Shown: in pieces, positions 1 to 8,900 of the stretch | Numbering within the stretch: position 1 is the first letter of the stretch | Layout of the letters: every line of letters begins with the position of its first letter | Assembly (NCBI GenBank): GCA_900316015.1 | Contig: ONBG01000025.1 | Location: 20,129-84,128 of the forward strand | Length of the DNA: 64,000 nt | Direction of reading: 5' to 3' | Origin: an uncultured Prevotella sp. | GTDB lineage: Bacteria > Bacteroidota > Bacteroidia > Bacteroidales > Bacteroidaceae | Made by a program: the position numbers and the translations under genes | The notes under the pieces: model-generated | Databases searched by the model: none | Told to the model about the DNA's origin: nothing | Seen by the model: the letters and a program-made list of their open reading frames with translations, nothing else

Positions 1-609
1 GTGACGAACGACAAGAACGGTGTGACCGGCTACGGAGAGTATCAGGACGACCAGCTGAGCACATTGGCCGACGACCTCGATCAGCGCATCAAGGGTCGGA
101 ACTTCGTCAGCCTTCCCGGGCAAGTGGACGTAAAGACGGTAAGCATGAGCTCCGCCGACATGCAGTTCTTGGAGAGCCGTAAGTTCACGGTCATCGAGAT
201 ATGCCGCTTCTTCGGTGTCGAGCCGTCGTTTGTTTTCGCTGACACCTCGACGAACTACAAGAGCGCGGAGAACGCCAACCGCAACTACCTCGTCAACACG
301 CAGGACCCGATATTGAAGCGCATCGAGGCAGAGCTGAACCGCAAGCTCATCGGCAGGCAGGGTGTCGGCAAGGCCAAGATCATGTATGACCGCAGCGGAG
401 TTTACTCGCTTGACCTCCAGAGCAAGGCCAACTACTACAAGACCATGGAGGAGATCGGAGCTATGAGTGCAAACGACATCCGGCAGATGGAAAACATGCC
501 GTCAACGGACGGAGGCGACACGGCCTTGGTTAGCGCGAACCTCGTACCGTTGAAGAGCGGAAAGTTGTGGGGCACCGATCCTAATCAGAAACCGGAGAAA
601 GGCAGATGA
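1..609 (+). CDS. Phage portal protein, HK97 type (5' end outside window)
   Basis: The visible 202 residues look like the C-terminal half of an HK97-family portal protein, the dodecameric ring at the capsid vertex through which DNA enters and leaves. The run from about residue 65 (IEICRFFGVEPSFVF) through a polar stretch with NANRNYLVNTQDPILKRIE to an amphipathic helix is typical of that family. The frame is open at base 1, so the GTG there is probably an internal codon. Its place directly before protease and capsid genes supports the call. The family is normally about 400 residues, so roughly half lies upstream of the window. Confidence 0.85.
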   Translation: MTNDKNGVTGYGEYQDDQLSTLADDLDQRIKGRNFVSLPGQVDVKTVSMSSADMQFLESRKFTVIEICRFFGVEPSFVFADTSTNYKSAENANRNYLVNTQDPILKRIEAELNRKLIGRQGVGKAKIMYDRSGVYSLDLQSKANYYKTMEEIGAMSANDIRQMENMPSTDGGDTALVSANLVPLKSGKLWGTDPNQKPEKGR

Positions 610-682
610 CCGATTTTGTCAGACAAAATCGACAGTAGAGAGTTAAAATAACATAACGGAAACATAAAATAAATTAAAAGAT

Positions 683-1450
683 ATGGAACGCAAAAATACG
701 ACAAAGACGATACGCAGAGAGGCCAGCTTTCAGGCAGACCTTCGTGTACGTGAGTCTGAGGGCGGTTCCGAGAGCCGTACCATCGAGGGCTACGTGCTGA
801 AATTCGGCGTTCGTAGTGTTCTGTTGCACGATTGGTGGAACCCTTACTATGAGATCCTCGAGCCGGGCTGCGTGACGCGTGAGATGCTTGACAAGTGCAA
901 TATTCCGCTGACTATGTTCCACGACCGCGAGCTGGTCATAGCCCGCTCGAAAAACGGCAAGGGCACGCTCAACTATACCGTTGACGGCCTTGGTACGCAG
1001 TTTAATGCGGACGTAGCCCGCACCGCCGACGGCGACAAGGCTCTTGAGCTTGTCCGCAGAGGCGACCTCGACGGCTGCTCTTTCGTGTACTCTACTGATG
1101 AGATGGACCCGGAGACCGTGACCTACGAGGAATCGGGTGAGAAAGACGCTGACGGCAACGACATCCTTCTACGTCATGTGTGGAGGATAGACAGCATCAC
1201 CGACTTCACGCTCACCGGCAATGCCGCGTATGAGCAGACGGAGTGCGTGGCTCGCGAGGCTCCTGACGGCTATACATTCGACCGCAGCACCATGAAGATG
1301 GTGCGTGAGGCAGACCGTAAAGCACTTGATGCAACCGAGACCAAGAAACGAGAGGAGGAAGCTGCACAACAAGCAGCAGAGAAGAAGCGCGAGCAGGTGG
1401 CGCAGCTCCGTAGAGCGGCAGACACACTGAGAGAATTCATTAATTATTAA
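683..1450 (+). CDS. Prohead (HK97 family) maturation protease
   Basis: 255 residues. This is the serine-type assembly protease that trims scaffold and capsid during head maturation. The fold signature is visible: EGYVLKFG near residue 36, a His in the stretch PLTMFHDRELVIARS (about residues 72-86) and a Ser in DLDGCSFVYS (about 130-139), the probable catalytic His and Ser. The C-terminal 50 residues are charged and helical, which is common where the protease carries a scaffold-like tail. It lies between portal and capsid genes, the standard order. ATG at 683 follows an A-rich stretch, as expected for this phylum. Confidence 0.85.
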   Translation: MERKNTTKTIRREASFQADLRVRESEGGSESRTIEGYVLKFGVRSVLLHDWWNPYYEILEPGCVTREMLDKCNIPLTMFHDRELVIARSKNGKGTLNYTVDGLGTQFNADVARTADGDKALELVRRGDLDGCSFVYSTDEMDPETVTYEESGEKDADGNDILLRHVWRIDSITDFTLTGNAAYEQTECVAREAPDGYTFDRSTMKMVREADRKALDATETKKREEEAAQQAAEKKREQVAQLRRAADTLREFINY

Positions 1451-1470
1451 CCCCTTAAATATATTTAGAA

Positions 1471-2667
1471 ATGGAAAAAAAAGTATTTGATTTCCGCGCG
1501 GCATACGACCGCCTTGAGGCTATCGGCAAGCGCCGTGAGGAGCTGGCAGAAGGCCTTGAGAAAGACAAGGAGCGCGAGAGCTACACCGACGCAGAGAAGG
1601 CAGAGATCCGCAGTCTTGAGCGCGAGCAGCAGATCCTTGATATGAAGATCAAGGCCAACACCGCCTTTTTGGGCAAGGTGCGCGAGGACAACGTGCAGGA
1701 CATGAATCAAAAGATGCGTGAGGCTATCAGCAACGGTCAGCGTTTCGAGATGACCATTGCGCGCAGCATGATTAAGCGTGACGCCTTCGGCGGCAACACG
1801 TCCGGCTACGCTGCTCCCGGTCTGACAGGCACCAACCCGTTCTCCATCACTACGGGTCAGATTGTTGAGCCTCTGTGGGCCAACACCATCCTCCAGACAC
1901 TCGGCCAGCCTCTGCTCACCGGTCTGAAGGGTAACTACCAGTGGCCGGTTGTCGAGGCATTCGAGGCAACCATCAACGACGAGGGTGTTGCTTTGGGCGA
2001 CTCCAAGATCCCACTGAGCAAGCTCATCGCCCGTCCTGAGCGCGTCGGCATCGCTGTGCCAATCACCCGTGAGACCATCAATGAGACCGAAGGCCTTATC
2101 GAGACTGTAGCTACAGAGTACATCCCGAAGTCCGTGGCTGCTCTCATCAACAAGGTGGAGTTCTCTACTACCAAGCTGAAGAAGTACGAAAACGGCAAGG
2201 AGACCGTGAACGACGCCACCAACCTTGTAGGCCCGTTCGTAGGTGCCAAGACCGCCACAACCTACACTGGCGACGCTCCTTCGCTGAAGGACATCCTCGC
2301 CCTGAAGAGTGCCGTGCTGTCTAAGAACATCATGCCAGAGGGTCTCGCTTACGTTATGACCGAGACAACCAAGGGTCTGCTCGAGGCAACACCGAAATGG
2401 AATGGCAGCAATCAGGCTATCGTCGACGAGAACGGCAAGATCAACGGCGTGCCCGTGTTCACTACGAGCTACGCTCAGGAGGGAGCCGTGTACTTCGGTG
2501 CGTTCAAGTATGCGCCAATGGGTCTGTTCGGCGACATGAACATCATCGTCGATCCTTACTCCCAGGCACGCAAGAACGCCATCGACTTCGTTCTCAACGT
2601 AGACTTCGCAATTACCGTTCTTCGTCAGGAGGCATTCGCTATCCTCACCAAGAAGGTCGGCGCTTAA
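1471..2667 (+). CDS. Major capsid protein, HK97 gp5 fold
   Basis: 398 residues, the usual length for this family. Residues 1 to about 75 are a charged coiled coil that matches the delta (scaffold) domain removed by the protease upstream. The remainder has the mixed alpha/beta character of the HK97 shell, including LARPERVGIAVPITRETINET near residue 190 and a C-terminal VDPYSQARKNAIDFVLNVDF segment typical of capsids of this fold. Its codon use is GC-rich compared with the chromosomal genes later in the window. The start is fixed by spacing: 20 bases after the protease stop. Confidence 0.88.
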   Translation: MEKKVFDFRAAYDRLEAIGKRREELAEGLEKDKERESYTDAEKAEIRSLEREQQILDMKIKANTAFLGKVREDNVQDMNQKMREAISNGQRFEMTIARSMIKRDAFGGNTSGYAAPGLTGTNPFSITTGQIVEPLWANTILQTLGQPLLTGLKGNYQWPVVEAFEATINDEGVALGDSKIPLSKLIARPERVGIAVPITRETINETEGLIETVATEYIPKSVAALINKVEFSTTKLKKYENGKETVNDATNLVGPFVGAKTATTYTGDAPSLKDILALKSAVLSKNIMPEGLAYVMTETTKGLLEATPKWNGSNQAIVDENGKINGVPVFTTSYAQEGAVYFGAFKYAPMGLFGDMNIIVDPYSQARKNAIDFVLNVDFAITVLRQEAFAILTKKVGA

Positions 2668-2694
2668 CAAGTATAAAAGCAAGAGATAAAGGTT

Positions 2695-3021
2695 ATGAGC
2701 ATAGTCAGCACTGAATATCTGAAACAGCACACGCGCTTTGACGAGGGCATCGACGACGAGTCTTATCTCCGTCAAGAGGGCGACAACGCCGAGGCTTTCG
2801 TGAGCCGCGCGTGTCAGTGGAAAGACAAGGCTGCTTTCGAAGCAGCCGTCAGCGAGGGCGGGGAGCTCCATAACCTCTATCTCCAAGCAGTGTGCATGCT
2901 GACAGACTACTGGATTACTACGACCCGCAGTGCCGGTACGATGCAGCAGATTCATGTAGCACCCTTGGGCGTGACCGCACTCATCGCACAAATGCGCGAG
3001 CTCGTCCATACTAACGACTGA
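2695..3021 (+). CDS. Head-tail connector (gp6-like adaptor)
   Basis: 108 residues, mostly helical and acidic at the N-terminus, with the pattern of small connector proteins that dock under the portal (HK97 gp6 or SPP1 gp15 class): a first helix with FDEGIDDESYLRQ, then AEAFVSRACQW and a hydrophobic helix LYLQAVCMLTDYWITT. There is no single diagnostic motif, so the assignment rests on size, helix pattern and its position right behind the capsid gene. It is separated from the next gene by only five bases. Confidence 0.7.
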   Translation: MSIVSTEYLKQHTRFDEGIDDESYLRQEGDNAEAFVSRACQWKDKAAFEAAVSEGGELHNLYLQAVCMLTDYWITTTRSAGTMQQIHVAPLGVTALIAQMRELVHTND

Positions 3022-3026
3022 AGATT

Positions 3027-3353
3027 ATGATCGTGACAAGTCAGATGGACAGTATCATCAAGGTACAGAATGCCGTGAGAGCGGCTGACACGTACGGAGA
3101 GATGCGCGAGACATGGGAGGACACCATACCCCGTATGCACGCCCATGTGACGTATAAGAGCCAGAGCGTGAACACAAGCGACGGCGACACCGCCCCCTCG
3201 GGCGAGTGCACGTTTGTGGTTCGCTATACTGACAAGATCAAGGTTGGCAGCCGGATCGTATGGGAAGACCGCACGTATCTTGTGAGGAAAGACCCTCGTA
3301 GGTATAAGACCCGCGGCTATGTGGAGGCGGACGCACAACTCATCAATATGTAA
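3027..3353 (+). CDS. Head closure / head-tail joining protein
   Basis: 108 residues, largely beta-strand. The protein has the layout of the phage head-tail joining family (SPP1 gp16 class), a small barrel that closes the capsid after packaging: an early region with YGEMRETWEDTIPRMHAHV, then TFVVRYTDKIKVGSRIVWEDRTYLV. The pattern 'R.tdki..g.ri.w.g..y.v' is characteristic of that family. The gene is packed between connector and tail completion genes, which supports the role. Confidence 0.75.
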   Translation: MIVTSQMDSIIKVQNAVRAADTYGEMRETWEDTIPRMHAHVTYKSQSVNTSDGDTAPSGECTFVVRYTDKIKVGSRIVWEDRTYLVRKDPRRYKTRGYVEADAQLINM

Positions 3354-3357
3354 GCAG

Positions 3358-3777
3358 ATGGACGATATCAAGATAGAGAAGCGCACGGCTCTGTCAGCCG
3401 GTGAAGCAGTGGCAGGCTGTCTGAGGAGCGTTTTCGGGAACGCCATCAACGGCGTTTTCCCCGACAAGGCCCGAACGGACATCAAACTGCCCTACATCAT
3501 CTACCAGGTAGACGGAGACATGGAGACGAACGACAAGAGCCGTTCGTCGTTCCTCGACTCGTGCACCGTGACCCTTCACTGCTTCGCCACCCACTACGGG
3601 GACGCTGTGGACATGGCAGAGGTGTGCCGCGCCTCGCTGAGCGGGAGCACGATTACCCATACCTTCGGCGACGGCAGCACGATCAAGATAGACTGCTCGA
3701 AGATTACCGGTTTCAGCGGTGACGTAGACGCAGACTGCTACGACCGGGTGGTGAGTATCAAATGCCGGGTGTGCTGA
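3358..3777 (+). CDS. Tail completion protein (DUF3168-like)
   Basis: 139 residues when started at the ATG at 3358, which lies four bases after the previous stop; an earlier in-frame start at 3319 would overlap the upstream gene and adds residues without family character. The sequence has LPYIIYQVDGDMETNDKSRSSFLDSCTVTLHCFA, which fits the small proteins that terminate tails at the head-proximal end. Position in the head-to-tail block agrees. The exact family is inferred from pattern and context. Confidence 0.65.
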   Translation: MDDIKIEKRTALSAGEAVAGCLRSVFGNAINGVFPDKARTDIKLPYIIYQVDGDMETNDKSRSSFLDSCTVTLHCFATHYGDAVDMAEVCRASLSGSTITHTFGDGSTIKIDCSKITGFSGDVDADCYDRVVSIKCRVC

Positions 3778-3822
3778 CATGGAGCATACATAATTAACGA
3801 TAACAATTAAAAGAATACAACT

Positions 3823-4299
3823 ATGGCAGAAGGAACAACAACAACCGTAAAGAACGGATATGTCAATGGCTCGGACATGCTGCTCTATATCGGTGAGAAG
3901 GCTATCGGTCACTGCACCTCGCACACCACGACCTTCGACACCGAGACCAAGGAAAGAGCCGTGAAGCCTGAGGCCAGCAAGAAGCTGTCGGCAGGGCTGT
4001 GGAAGAGCACCGGTGTCACCGGACTCTCCATCACGATCTCCTTTGAGGGTCTTGCTTTCTACAATGAGACGGAGTTCGGACCCAAAGAGCTGCTTGCAAC
4101 ATGGAAGGCCGGCAAGTCGGTAAAGGTCAAGTGCATGGAGCGCGAGGCCACGACTCCTTATCTGAGCGGTGCGTTCGTGCTCACCCAGGTAGAGGAAGAA
4201 GCCCCCGCGAACGACGACGCGACCTTCAAGGGCACGCTCAAGAACGACGGTGAGCCGGACTCTATTGACGAGAACCAGATCACGGAAACCGCAGCGTAA
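3823..4299 (+). CDS. Major tail (tube) protein
   Basis: 158 residues, rich in beta strand, Thr and Gly, as expected of the tail tube subunit that stacks in hexamers in long-tailed phages. It begins after a 45-base A-rich leader, consistent with strong separate translation of a highly used structural protein. The segments GHCTSHTTTFDTETKERAVK and GLSITISFEGLAFYNE match TP901-1-like tube proteins. A stem-loop terminator follows at 4335, which would raise its transcript level relative to the downstream genes. Confidence 0.78.
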   Translation: MAEGTTTTVKNGYVNGSDMLLYIGEKAIGHCTSHTTTFDTETKERAVKPEASKKLSAGLWKSTGVTGLSITISFEGLAFYNETEFGPKELLATWKAGKSVKVKCMEREATTPYLSGAFVLTQVEEEAPANDDATFKGTLKNDGEPDSIDENQITETAA

Positions 4300-4334
4300 C
4301 GGCTTTCTTCAAGCACATAATAAATTATCGATCC

Positions 4335-4375
4335 AGGGGCGGAGCGGCATAACACCGCCTCGCCCCTCTTTCTTT
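4335..4375 (+). terminator. Probable intrinsic terminator after the tail tube gene
   Basis: AGGGGCG (4335-4341) pairs with CGCCCCT (4361-4367), with further GC pairs inside, followed by a pyrimidine tract CTTTCTTTT. A partial terminator here would separate expression of abundant head and tube proteins from the chaperone and tape measure genes. Confidence 0.6.
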
Positions 4376-4390
4376 TCGGCCTTTGCCGCT

Positions 4391-4418
4391 GCACAGCAGC
4401 TGCCTACGGAACGGAGCA
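4391..4418. repeat. Prophage intergenic repeat, copy 1
   Basis: This 28-bp stretch (GCACAGCAGC ... GAACGGAGCA) recurs at 11797-11824 with two mismatches. Both copies sit between tail genes and shortly before a gene start, and both are preceded by CCGCTGC. Function unknown; a regulatory or recombination site of the phage is possible. Confidence 0.55.
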
Positions 4419-4470
4419 TAGAGGCGGAAAGACAATCATAGACAATAACAGGCAATAACAGGAGACAGAT

Positions 4471-4779
4471 ATGAAAACAGTAAAGATCACAATCGAGAAC
4501 AAGGAATACCCCATGCGTGCCACGATGGGTGCCATGGACATTTTCAAGAAGGAGACGGGCAAGGACCCGTCAGAGATGAATCAGGAGAGCCCCGTTGACA
4601 TGACGGCCTTCTTCTATGGGTGCGTGAAGAGCGCGTGCCGCAAGGACAAGGTGGACTTCCCTTATACCCTCGACGAGTTTATGGACTCCGTGGATGAGGA
4701 GACCATTCTCTCCTGGAGCGACGAGCTGAGCCGTCTGACGGACAACGGAGGCGGTGATTCAAAAAAAAAGGCAAAGTAG
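4471..4779 (+). CDS. Tail assembly chaperone, short form (gpG-like)
   Basis: 102 residues, acidic and helical, ending in GGGDSKKKAK. The protein sits directly before the second chaperone frame and the tape measure gene, the position of lambda gpG, which coats the tape measure during tail assembly. The gene ends in an A-rich run (4761-4769) that forms a classical slippery heptamer, and the -1 frame continues open to 5150 with no stop. The short form is made by normal termination at 4777-4779. Assignment is by context, size and the frameshift; sequence identity of these chaperones is generally low. Confidence 0.75.
   Translation: MKTVKITIENKEYPMRATMGAMDIFKKETGKDPSEMNQESPVDMTAFFYGCVKSACRKDKVDFPYTLDEFMDSVDEETILSWSDELSRLTDNGGGDSKKKAK
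4764..4770 (+). other. Predicted -1 ribosomal frameshift slippery site A AAA AAG
   Basis: In the zero frame of the upstream gene the codons read AAA AAG preceded by A, which is the standard bacterial slippery heptamer. The downstream ORF lies in the -1 frame, is open from before the run to 5148, and lacks a convincing start of its own before GTG 4815. This is the layout known for lambda G/T and many other long-tailed phages. Confidence 0.8.
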
Positions 4780-5150
4780 CGACTTTCTCAGAGCTCTTCG
4801 GCTACGGGGTCGGTGTGATGGGCTTGGCGGTTGATGACTTCCTCGGTATGGACACGGACGAGTTTGACGCTGCCTCCAAAGCCTTCGGAGAGCATGAGGA
4901 CATGCTTGAGCGCGAGCGGTGGGAACGGATGCGGCTGTTGGGTCTGATGACCGTGCAGCCATGGTCGAAGAAGAAGCTGACGGCTGAGAAGCTCCTGCCA
5001 CTGCCATGGGACGGAGACCGCACCTTGAAAGACGGCACCCCAAAGGACACCACACAGAACCACACGGAACACGACGGGACACGGCTGACCAAGGCGGAAC
5101 ACCGTGCGCGGGCCGAGGAGATGCGGAAACTGCTGGGAGAAAGATATTAA
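4770..5150 (+). CDS. Tail assembly chaperone, frameshift extension (gpT-like part of the G-T fusion)
   Basis: After slippage at 4764-4770 the ribosome would continue with GKVATFSELFGYGVGVMGL and on to 5147, giving a fusion of about 226 residues that starts at 4471. The extension contains a helical, acidic segment (DDFLGMDTDEFDAASKAFGEHE) and a charged C-terminal helix ending in MRKLLGERY. In lambda the T extension recruits the tail tube protein to the tape measure coated with G. Independent initiation at GTG 4815 cannot be excluded but would be unusual. Confidence 0.72.
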   Translation, partial: GKVATFSELFGYGVGVMGLAVDDFLGMDTDEFDAASKAFGEHEDMLERERWERMRLLGLMTVQPWSKKKLTAEKLLPLPWDGDRTLKDGTPKDTTQNHTEHDGTRLTKAEHRARAEEMRKLLGERY

Positions 5151-5163
5151 AGACGGAAAGGCT

Positions 5164-5706
5164 ATGAGCAATACGACATACAACGATCCATCACAATACA
5201 AGGGCAAGGAGTGGAACGAGCTGCTCCAGTGCTTCAACAAACGTGACCTGAAAGCGTCGCTGAAGGGAGCCTACAGAAAGACGGGCAACGAGATTCTCAC
5301 CATTGCCCGTCAACGGCTGATGTCGAGCGGCATTGCCCACGCCTCGAAGTTGAAAAAGGGAATCCGGCTGCGTGTCTATTCGAGAGGCGGCGGTTTCATG
5401 ATCACCGTGAAGCCTCACGGCAAGCAGGGTTATCACGTGAATAGGTTCGGGCTGGAGAAGCCGGTGGTGATGTGGGCAGAGGAAGGAACGAAAGAACGCA
5501 TGCTCCGGCACCTTATGAGTGACGGCAAGCGTGTTGTGAGGATAGATGGAAAGTACAGGACAGTAGGTGCTTTCACTGGGAAGATGCCCGCCTATCATTT
5601 CCTCGACGGCATTTATGAGCAGGGCGTTCAGATTCTCAACAGAGACATTCCCTCAAACCTCGAAGACAGCGTGATGAAAAAGGCCGGCAGGTTAGGATGG
5701 ACTTAA
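5164..5706 (+). CDS. HK97 gp10-like tail component
   Basis: 180 residues from ATG 5164; a longer in-frame start at 5104 overlaps the chaperone extension and is not favoured. The pattern fits the HK97-gp10 family of putative tail terminators: an N-terminal helix, then ILTIARQRLMSSGIAHASKLKKGIRLRVYSR and FMITVKPHGK, basic and beta-rich. In many phages this gene precedes the tail tube gene; here it follows the chaperones, a common rearrangement in phages of Bacteroidota. Confidence 0.65.
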   Translation: MSNTTYNDPSQYKGKEWNELLQCFNKRDLKASLKGAYRKTGNEILTIARQRLMSSGIAHASKLKKGIRLRVYSRGGGFMITVKPHGKQGYHVNRFGLEKPVVMWAEEGTKERMLRHLMSDGKRVVRIDGKYRTVGAFTGKMPAYHFLDGIYEQGVQILNRDIPSNLEDSVMKKAGRLGWT

Positions 5707-5888
5707 AGGCCGTCGTCACTGCAGGAGCCGGGACCGTCTTTTTCTGCTATGACAGCGATGCCGTGGAGAATTCCCCCAATGAAAAGCGCAACAAGAGACT
5801 CCACGAAACGGCTTGTCACAAGGAAAAACAAAGCCATTGCCGCAAATATGAGGCAAAGAACGGTGACTATCTTTCTAAAGGTTTCCAT
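5703..5888 (-). CDS. Small membrane protein on the opposite strand within the tail block
   Basis: 61 residues with two clear hydrophobic helices: about residues 7-24 (VTVLCLIFAAMALFFLV) and 30-47 (ESLVALFIGGILHGIAVI), separated by a short polar turn, and a charged tail. It is the only minus-strand candidate inside the plus-strand structural operon and fills the gap before the tape measure gene. Its hydrophobic pattern looks selected rather than random. It could be an accessory (for example superinfection exclusion) protein, but nothing in the sequence names it. The competing plus-strand reading of this gap has no protein-like pattern. Confidence 0.45.
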   Translation of the reverse strand: METFRKIVTVLCLIFAAMALFFLVTSRFVESLVALFIGGILHGIAVIAEKDGPGSCSDDGL

Positions 5889-5945
5889 GCTCTTCTTGTT
5901 TTGGTTTTATCTATTGGCAAAAATAAACATTAAAGCGATACAACG

Positions 5946-8900
5946 ATGTCAAAGGGCGTAAAGTTTAACGTAATTTTATCAATCAACGGCAAGCAGGTCG
6001 TCGTCCAGTGCAAACAGAGCGTCCAGGAGCTTGGCAAGGCCTTGGGCACCATTCCCGACAAGGCCGAGCAAGGTCGCCGGACTATTCTCAAATGGGCTGG
6101 CATATCAGCCTTGTACAACAATCTCTATTCCGGTCTTCAACAGCTCACCGGTGCCATGCAGCCTTTCATTGCCAAGAGCAATGCGGCTACGGAGGCACAG
6201 ACCAAGCTCACGACGGTGATGCGCCAGCGCATGCACGCCACGGAAGCCGACACGGAAGCGGTGAACAAGGCCATATCAGCCCAGACGAAACTTGGCGTTG
6301 TGGGTGGTACGGTGCAAAGGAGCGGTTTGCAGCAGTTGGCCACTTTCGCGAGTCAGCGCAGCACCCTCTTAACGCTGCTGCCCGCAATGAACAACCTCGT
6401 TGTCCAGCAGCGTGGCCTCGGAGCCACGGGCGAGGATGCGGTAGGCATTGCCAACCTCATGGGCAAGGCATTGATGGGCAACGCTACGGCAATGAAACGT
6501 GTAGGCATCACCCTCTCCGATTCTCAAACCGAGATGATCAAGTACGGCAACGAGAGCGAGCGTGCCAAGGCTATTGCGGAAGCCATCACGGACAATGTAG
6601 GCAACATGAATGCCGAGATGGCCAAGACAGATGCCGGTAAAGCCAAGCAGCTTGCCAACGCCTTTGGCGGATTGCAGGTACAGGTTGGCCGCTTCTTCAG
6701 CGAATATCAGTCTTACATTGCCGCTATCGGTCAGATAGGCATGGCGGTAACGGCCATTGGCACGGTTGGCAGTGCTCTTAGGGGGCTCGTTGGCCGCCTT
6801 GGTCTTGCCACACTCGCCACGAGCTCTTTCCGTGTGGTAGTCTCCGGCTTGAAGAGTGTTCTTGCCGCTGCCCGCATAGCCACCGTAGAGATGGCATTCG
6901 CCGAGCAGCTTGAGGGCAAGGGAGCCTTGGCCGCCGCCGCAAGCACCACAATTTTCAAGACTGCCATAAGGGGGTTGATGATCGCAACTGGCGTAGGAGC
7001 CGCCATAGCGCTCCTCACAATGGGTATTGAAGCACTCGTAAACTGGCTGGGCAAATCAAGCGATTCCTCGGAAGAAGCGGCAGCAGGCATGAAGAAGACC
7101 GCCACGGCAGCAGAGCAGGCGAAGTCGAGGATGGACGACCTCGCAGCCAACGGAGCTGCTCCGCTCATCTCGAAGTATGAGGAACTGAGAAAGAAATGGC
7201 AGGCACTGACCGATGACAAGAAACGTCTGAAGTTTATCAGCGACTCAGCCGATGCCTTTCATTCTTTAGGTGTTAGGATAGGCTCAGTCAGCGAGGCTGA
7301 GGACTTCTTTGTAAAAAGCACCGATAAGGTAAGGCAAGCCTTGTACGCCCGCGCGGAGGCAGCCGCTGCCGCCCAGGTTGCGCAAGAGGAATACGAGAAA
7401 GCCCTTAGGGCGGACCAATCCGCCAAAGACGAGGAGCGTAAGGCTCGCCAACGTTCTCTCAAAAAGGCAGACGGAGCAGACGCAAACACGAGGGTCCGCG
7501 TCAAAGGAGCGAAAAACACCATGACTGCCCACGAATACTCCGAGGGCATCAGAAGTGGAAAGATTAAGGTCACGAGTTCACGGTCTTATAAAGCTCGGCA
7601 GGATGCTGCTCAGCACCGACGCGCGGCACAATCTCTTCTTGACTATTCGGAGCAGAAGGGACGCCAGGCGAGCAGAACGCTCTCAAAGTACTCGAGCGGC
7701 AAGCAGTATCACGCTTCCACGGGTACCGGCAGCCATACAGGGCATACTGGTACTACTGGGGCTAAAGGTTCTGCCTCTACAGACAAGAAGGCACTCCAGG
7801 GCTCTCTCGACTGGTACGACCAGCAGATGAGCGCTCTTCGCAAAAAGATATACGCCACGAACGACGCAGGCGTCGCTGAGGGCTTGCAGAAACAGTATAA
7901 GGAGCTTGAGCAGAAGTCGAAAGACCTGAAGGTAAAGATCGGATTAGAGAAGCCCGACAATGAGGTAAAGAGCTATATCGAGCAGCTTCAGGACAAGCTC
8001 AAGGAGGCTCAGAAGCAGATGAACAACGCCACGACCATCGAGGCGAGGGTGGAAGCGTCTGCCAAGGTAGACGACCTGCAACATCAGATAGATGTCGCTA
8101 CGAGGGGAGAGGTGACCATCTCGGCTAAGGTCGAGCCGTCGTATATCGTCAAGGGTTCCGAAGCAGACAAGCTCCAGAGCTACCATAACGCACAGAGCAA
8201 CGGACAGAACGTCCAAAGTCTGATGGACGCTGGCATCATCGACGAGGCCGAGGCCAAACGGAGAATCGAGAATATCAACAAGCAGCTGCGGCAACTTGGC
8301 GTAAAGCCTATCACGATAGAGTTCAATAAGACATCGATAGACCAAGCCAAGGAGAGCATCAAGGAGCTCACGCAGAGCTTTGGCGGCAACCAGCTTGGAA
8401 CCAACATTCTGCAAGTTGTCAAGGCCTTCAAGGATGTGAGCAAGGCAGCGAAAGAGGCCAAGACGGGCACGACGGGAGCCGGGAAGGGCTTCGACGCCAC
8501 GAGAGCCTATGCGGCGGCAGCAGGCGCGGGTATTGCCACCATGGGGCAGGGCCTTGAGCAGCTTGGCGGGCAGGGTGAAGCAGCTAAGGCCGGTGCGGTG
8601 ATGGCCGCCATCGGTCAGATTCTCCTTGGCTTCGCCACCTACACGGCACAGAGCGCGGGACTTGGCCCGTGGGGATGGATAGCAGCCGTGGCGAGCGGCC
8701 TGGGCATCGTGGCCAGCACCATTGCAACCTTGAAAGGCTACGCTACGGGTGGCGTGCTTACCGGTCCGACTTCGAGCGGAGACAAGCTGCTTTTCCGCGG
8801 CAATGCTGGGGAGATGATCTTCAACACCGCCCAACAACGGAGACTCTATGCCATCGCCAACGGAAACTACCTTCCACGGCTTCCGCAGATGCAGACCGTG

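Noticed and set aside
1465-3009. A 514-residue open frame on the minus strand across the capsid gene
   Set aside because: It is the antisense shadow of the GC-rich capsid and connector genes; its composition (His, Leu, Val-rich, no domain pattern) is not protein-like.
5697-5933. A 78-residue plus-strand frame after the gp10-like gene
   Set aside because: It overlaps the preceding gene, is Lys/His/Asn-rich without pattern, and competes with a more convincing membrane protein on the other strand.
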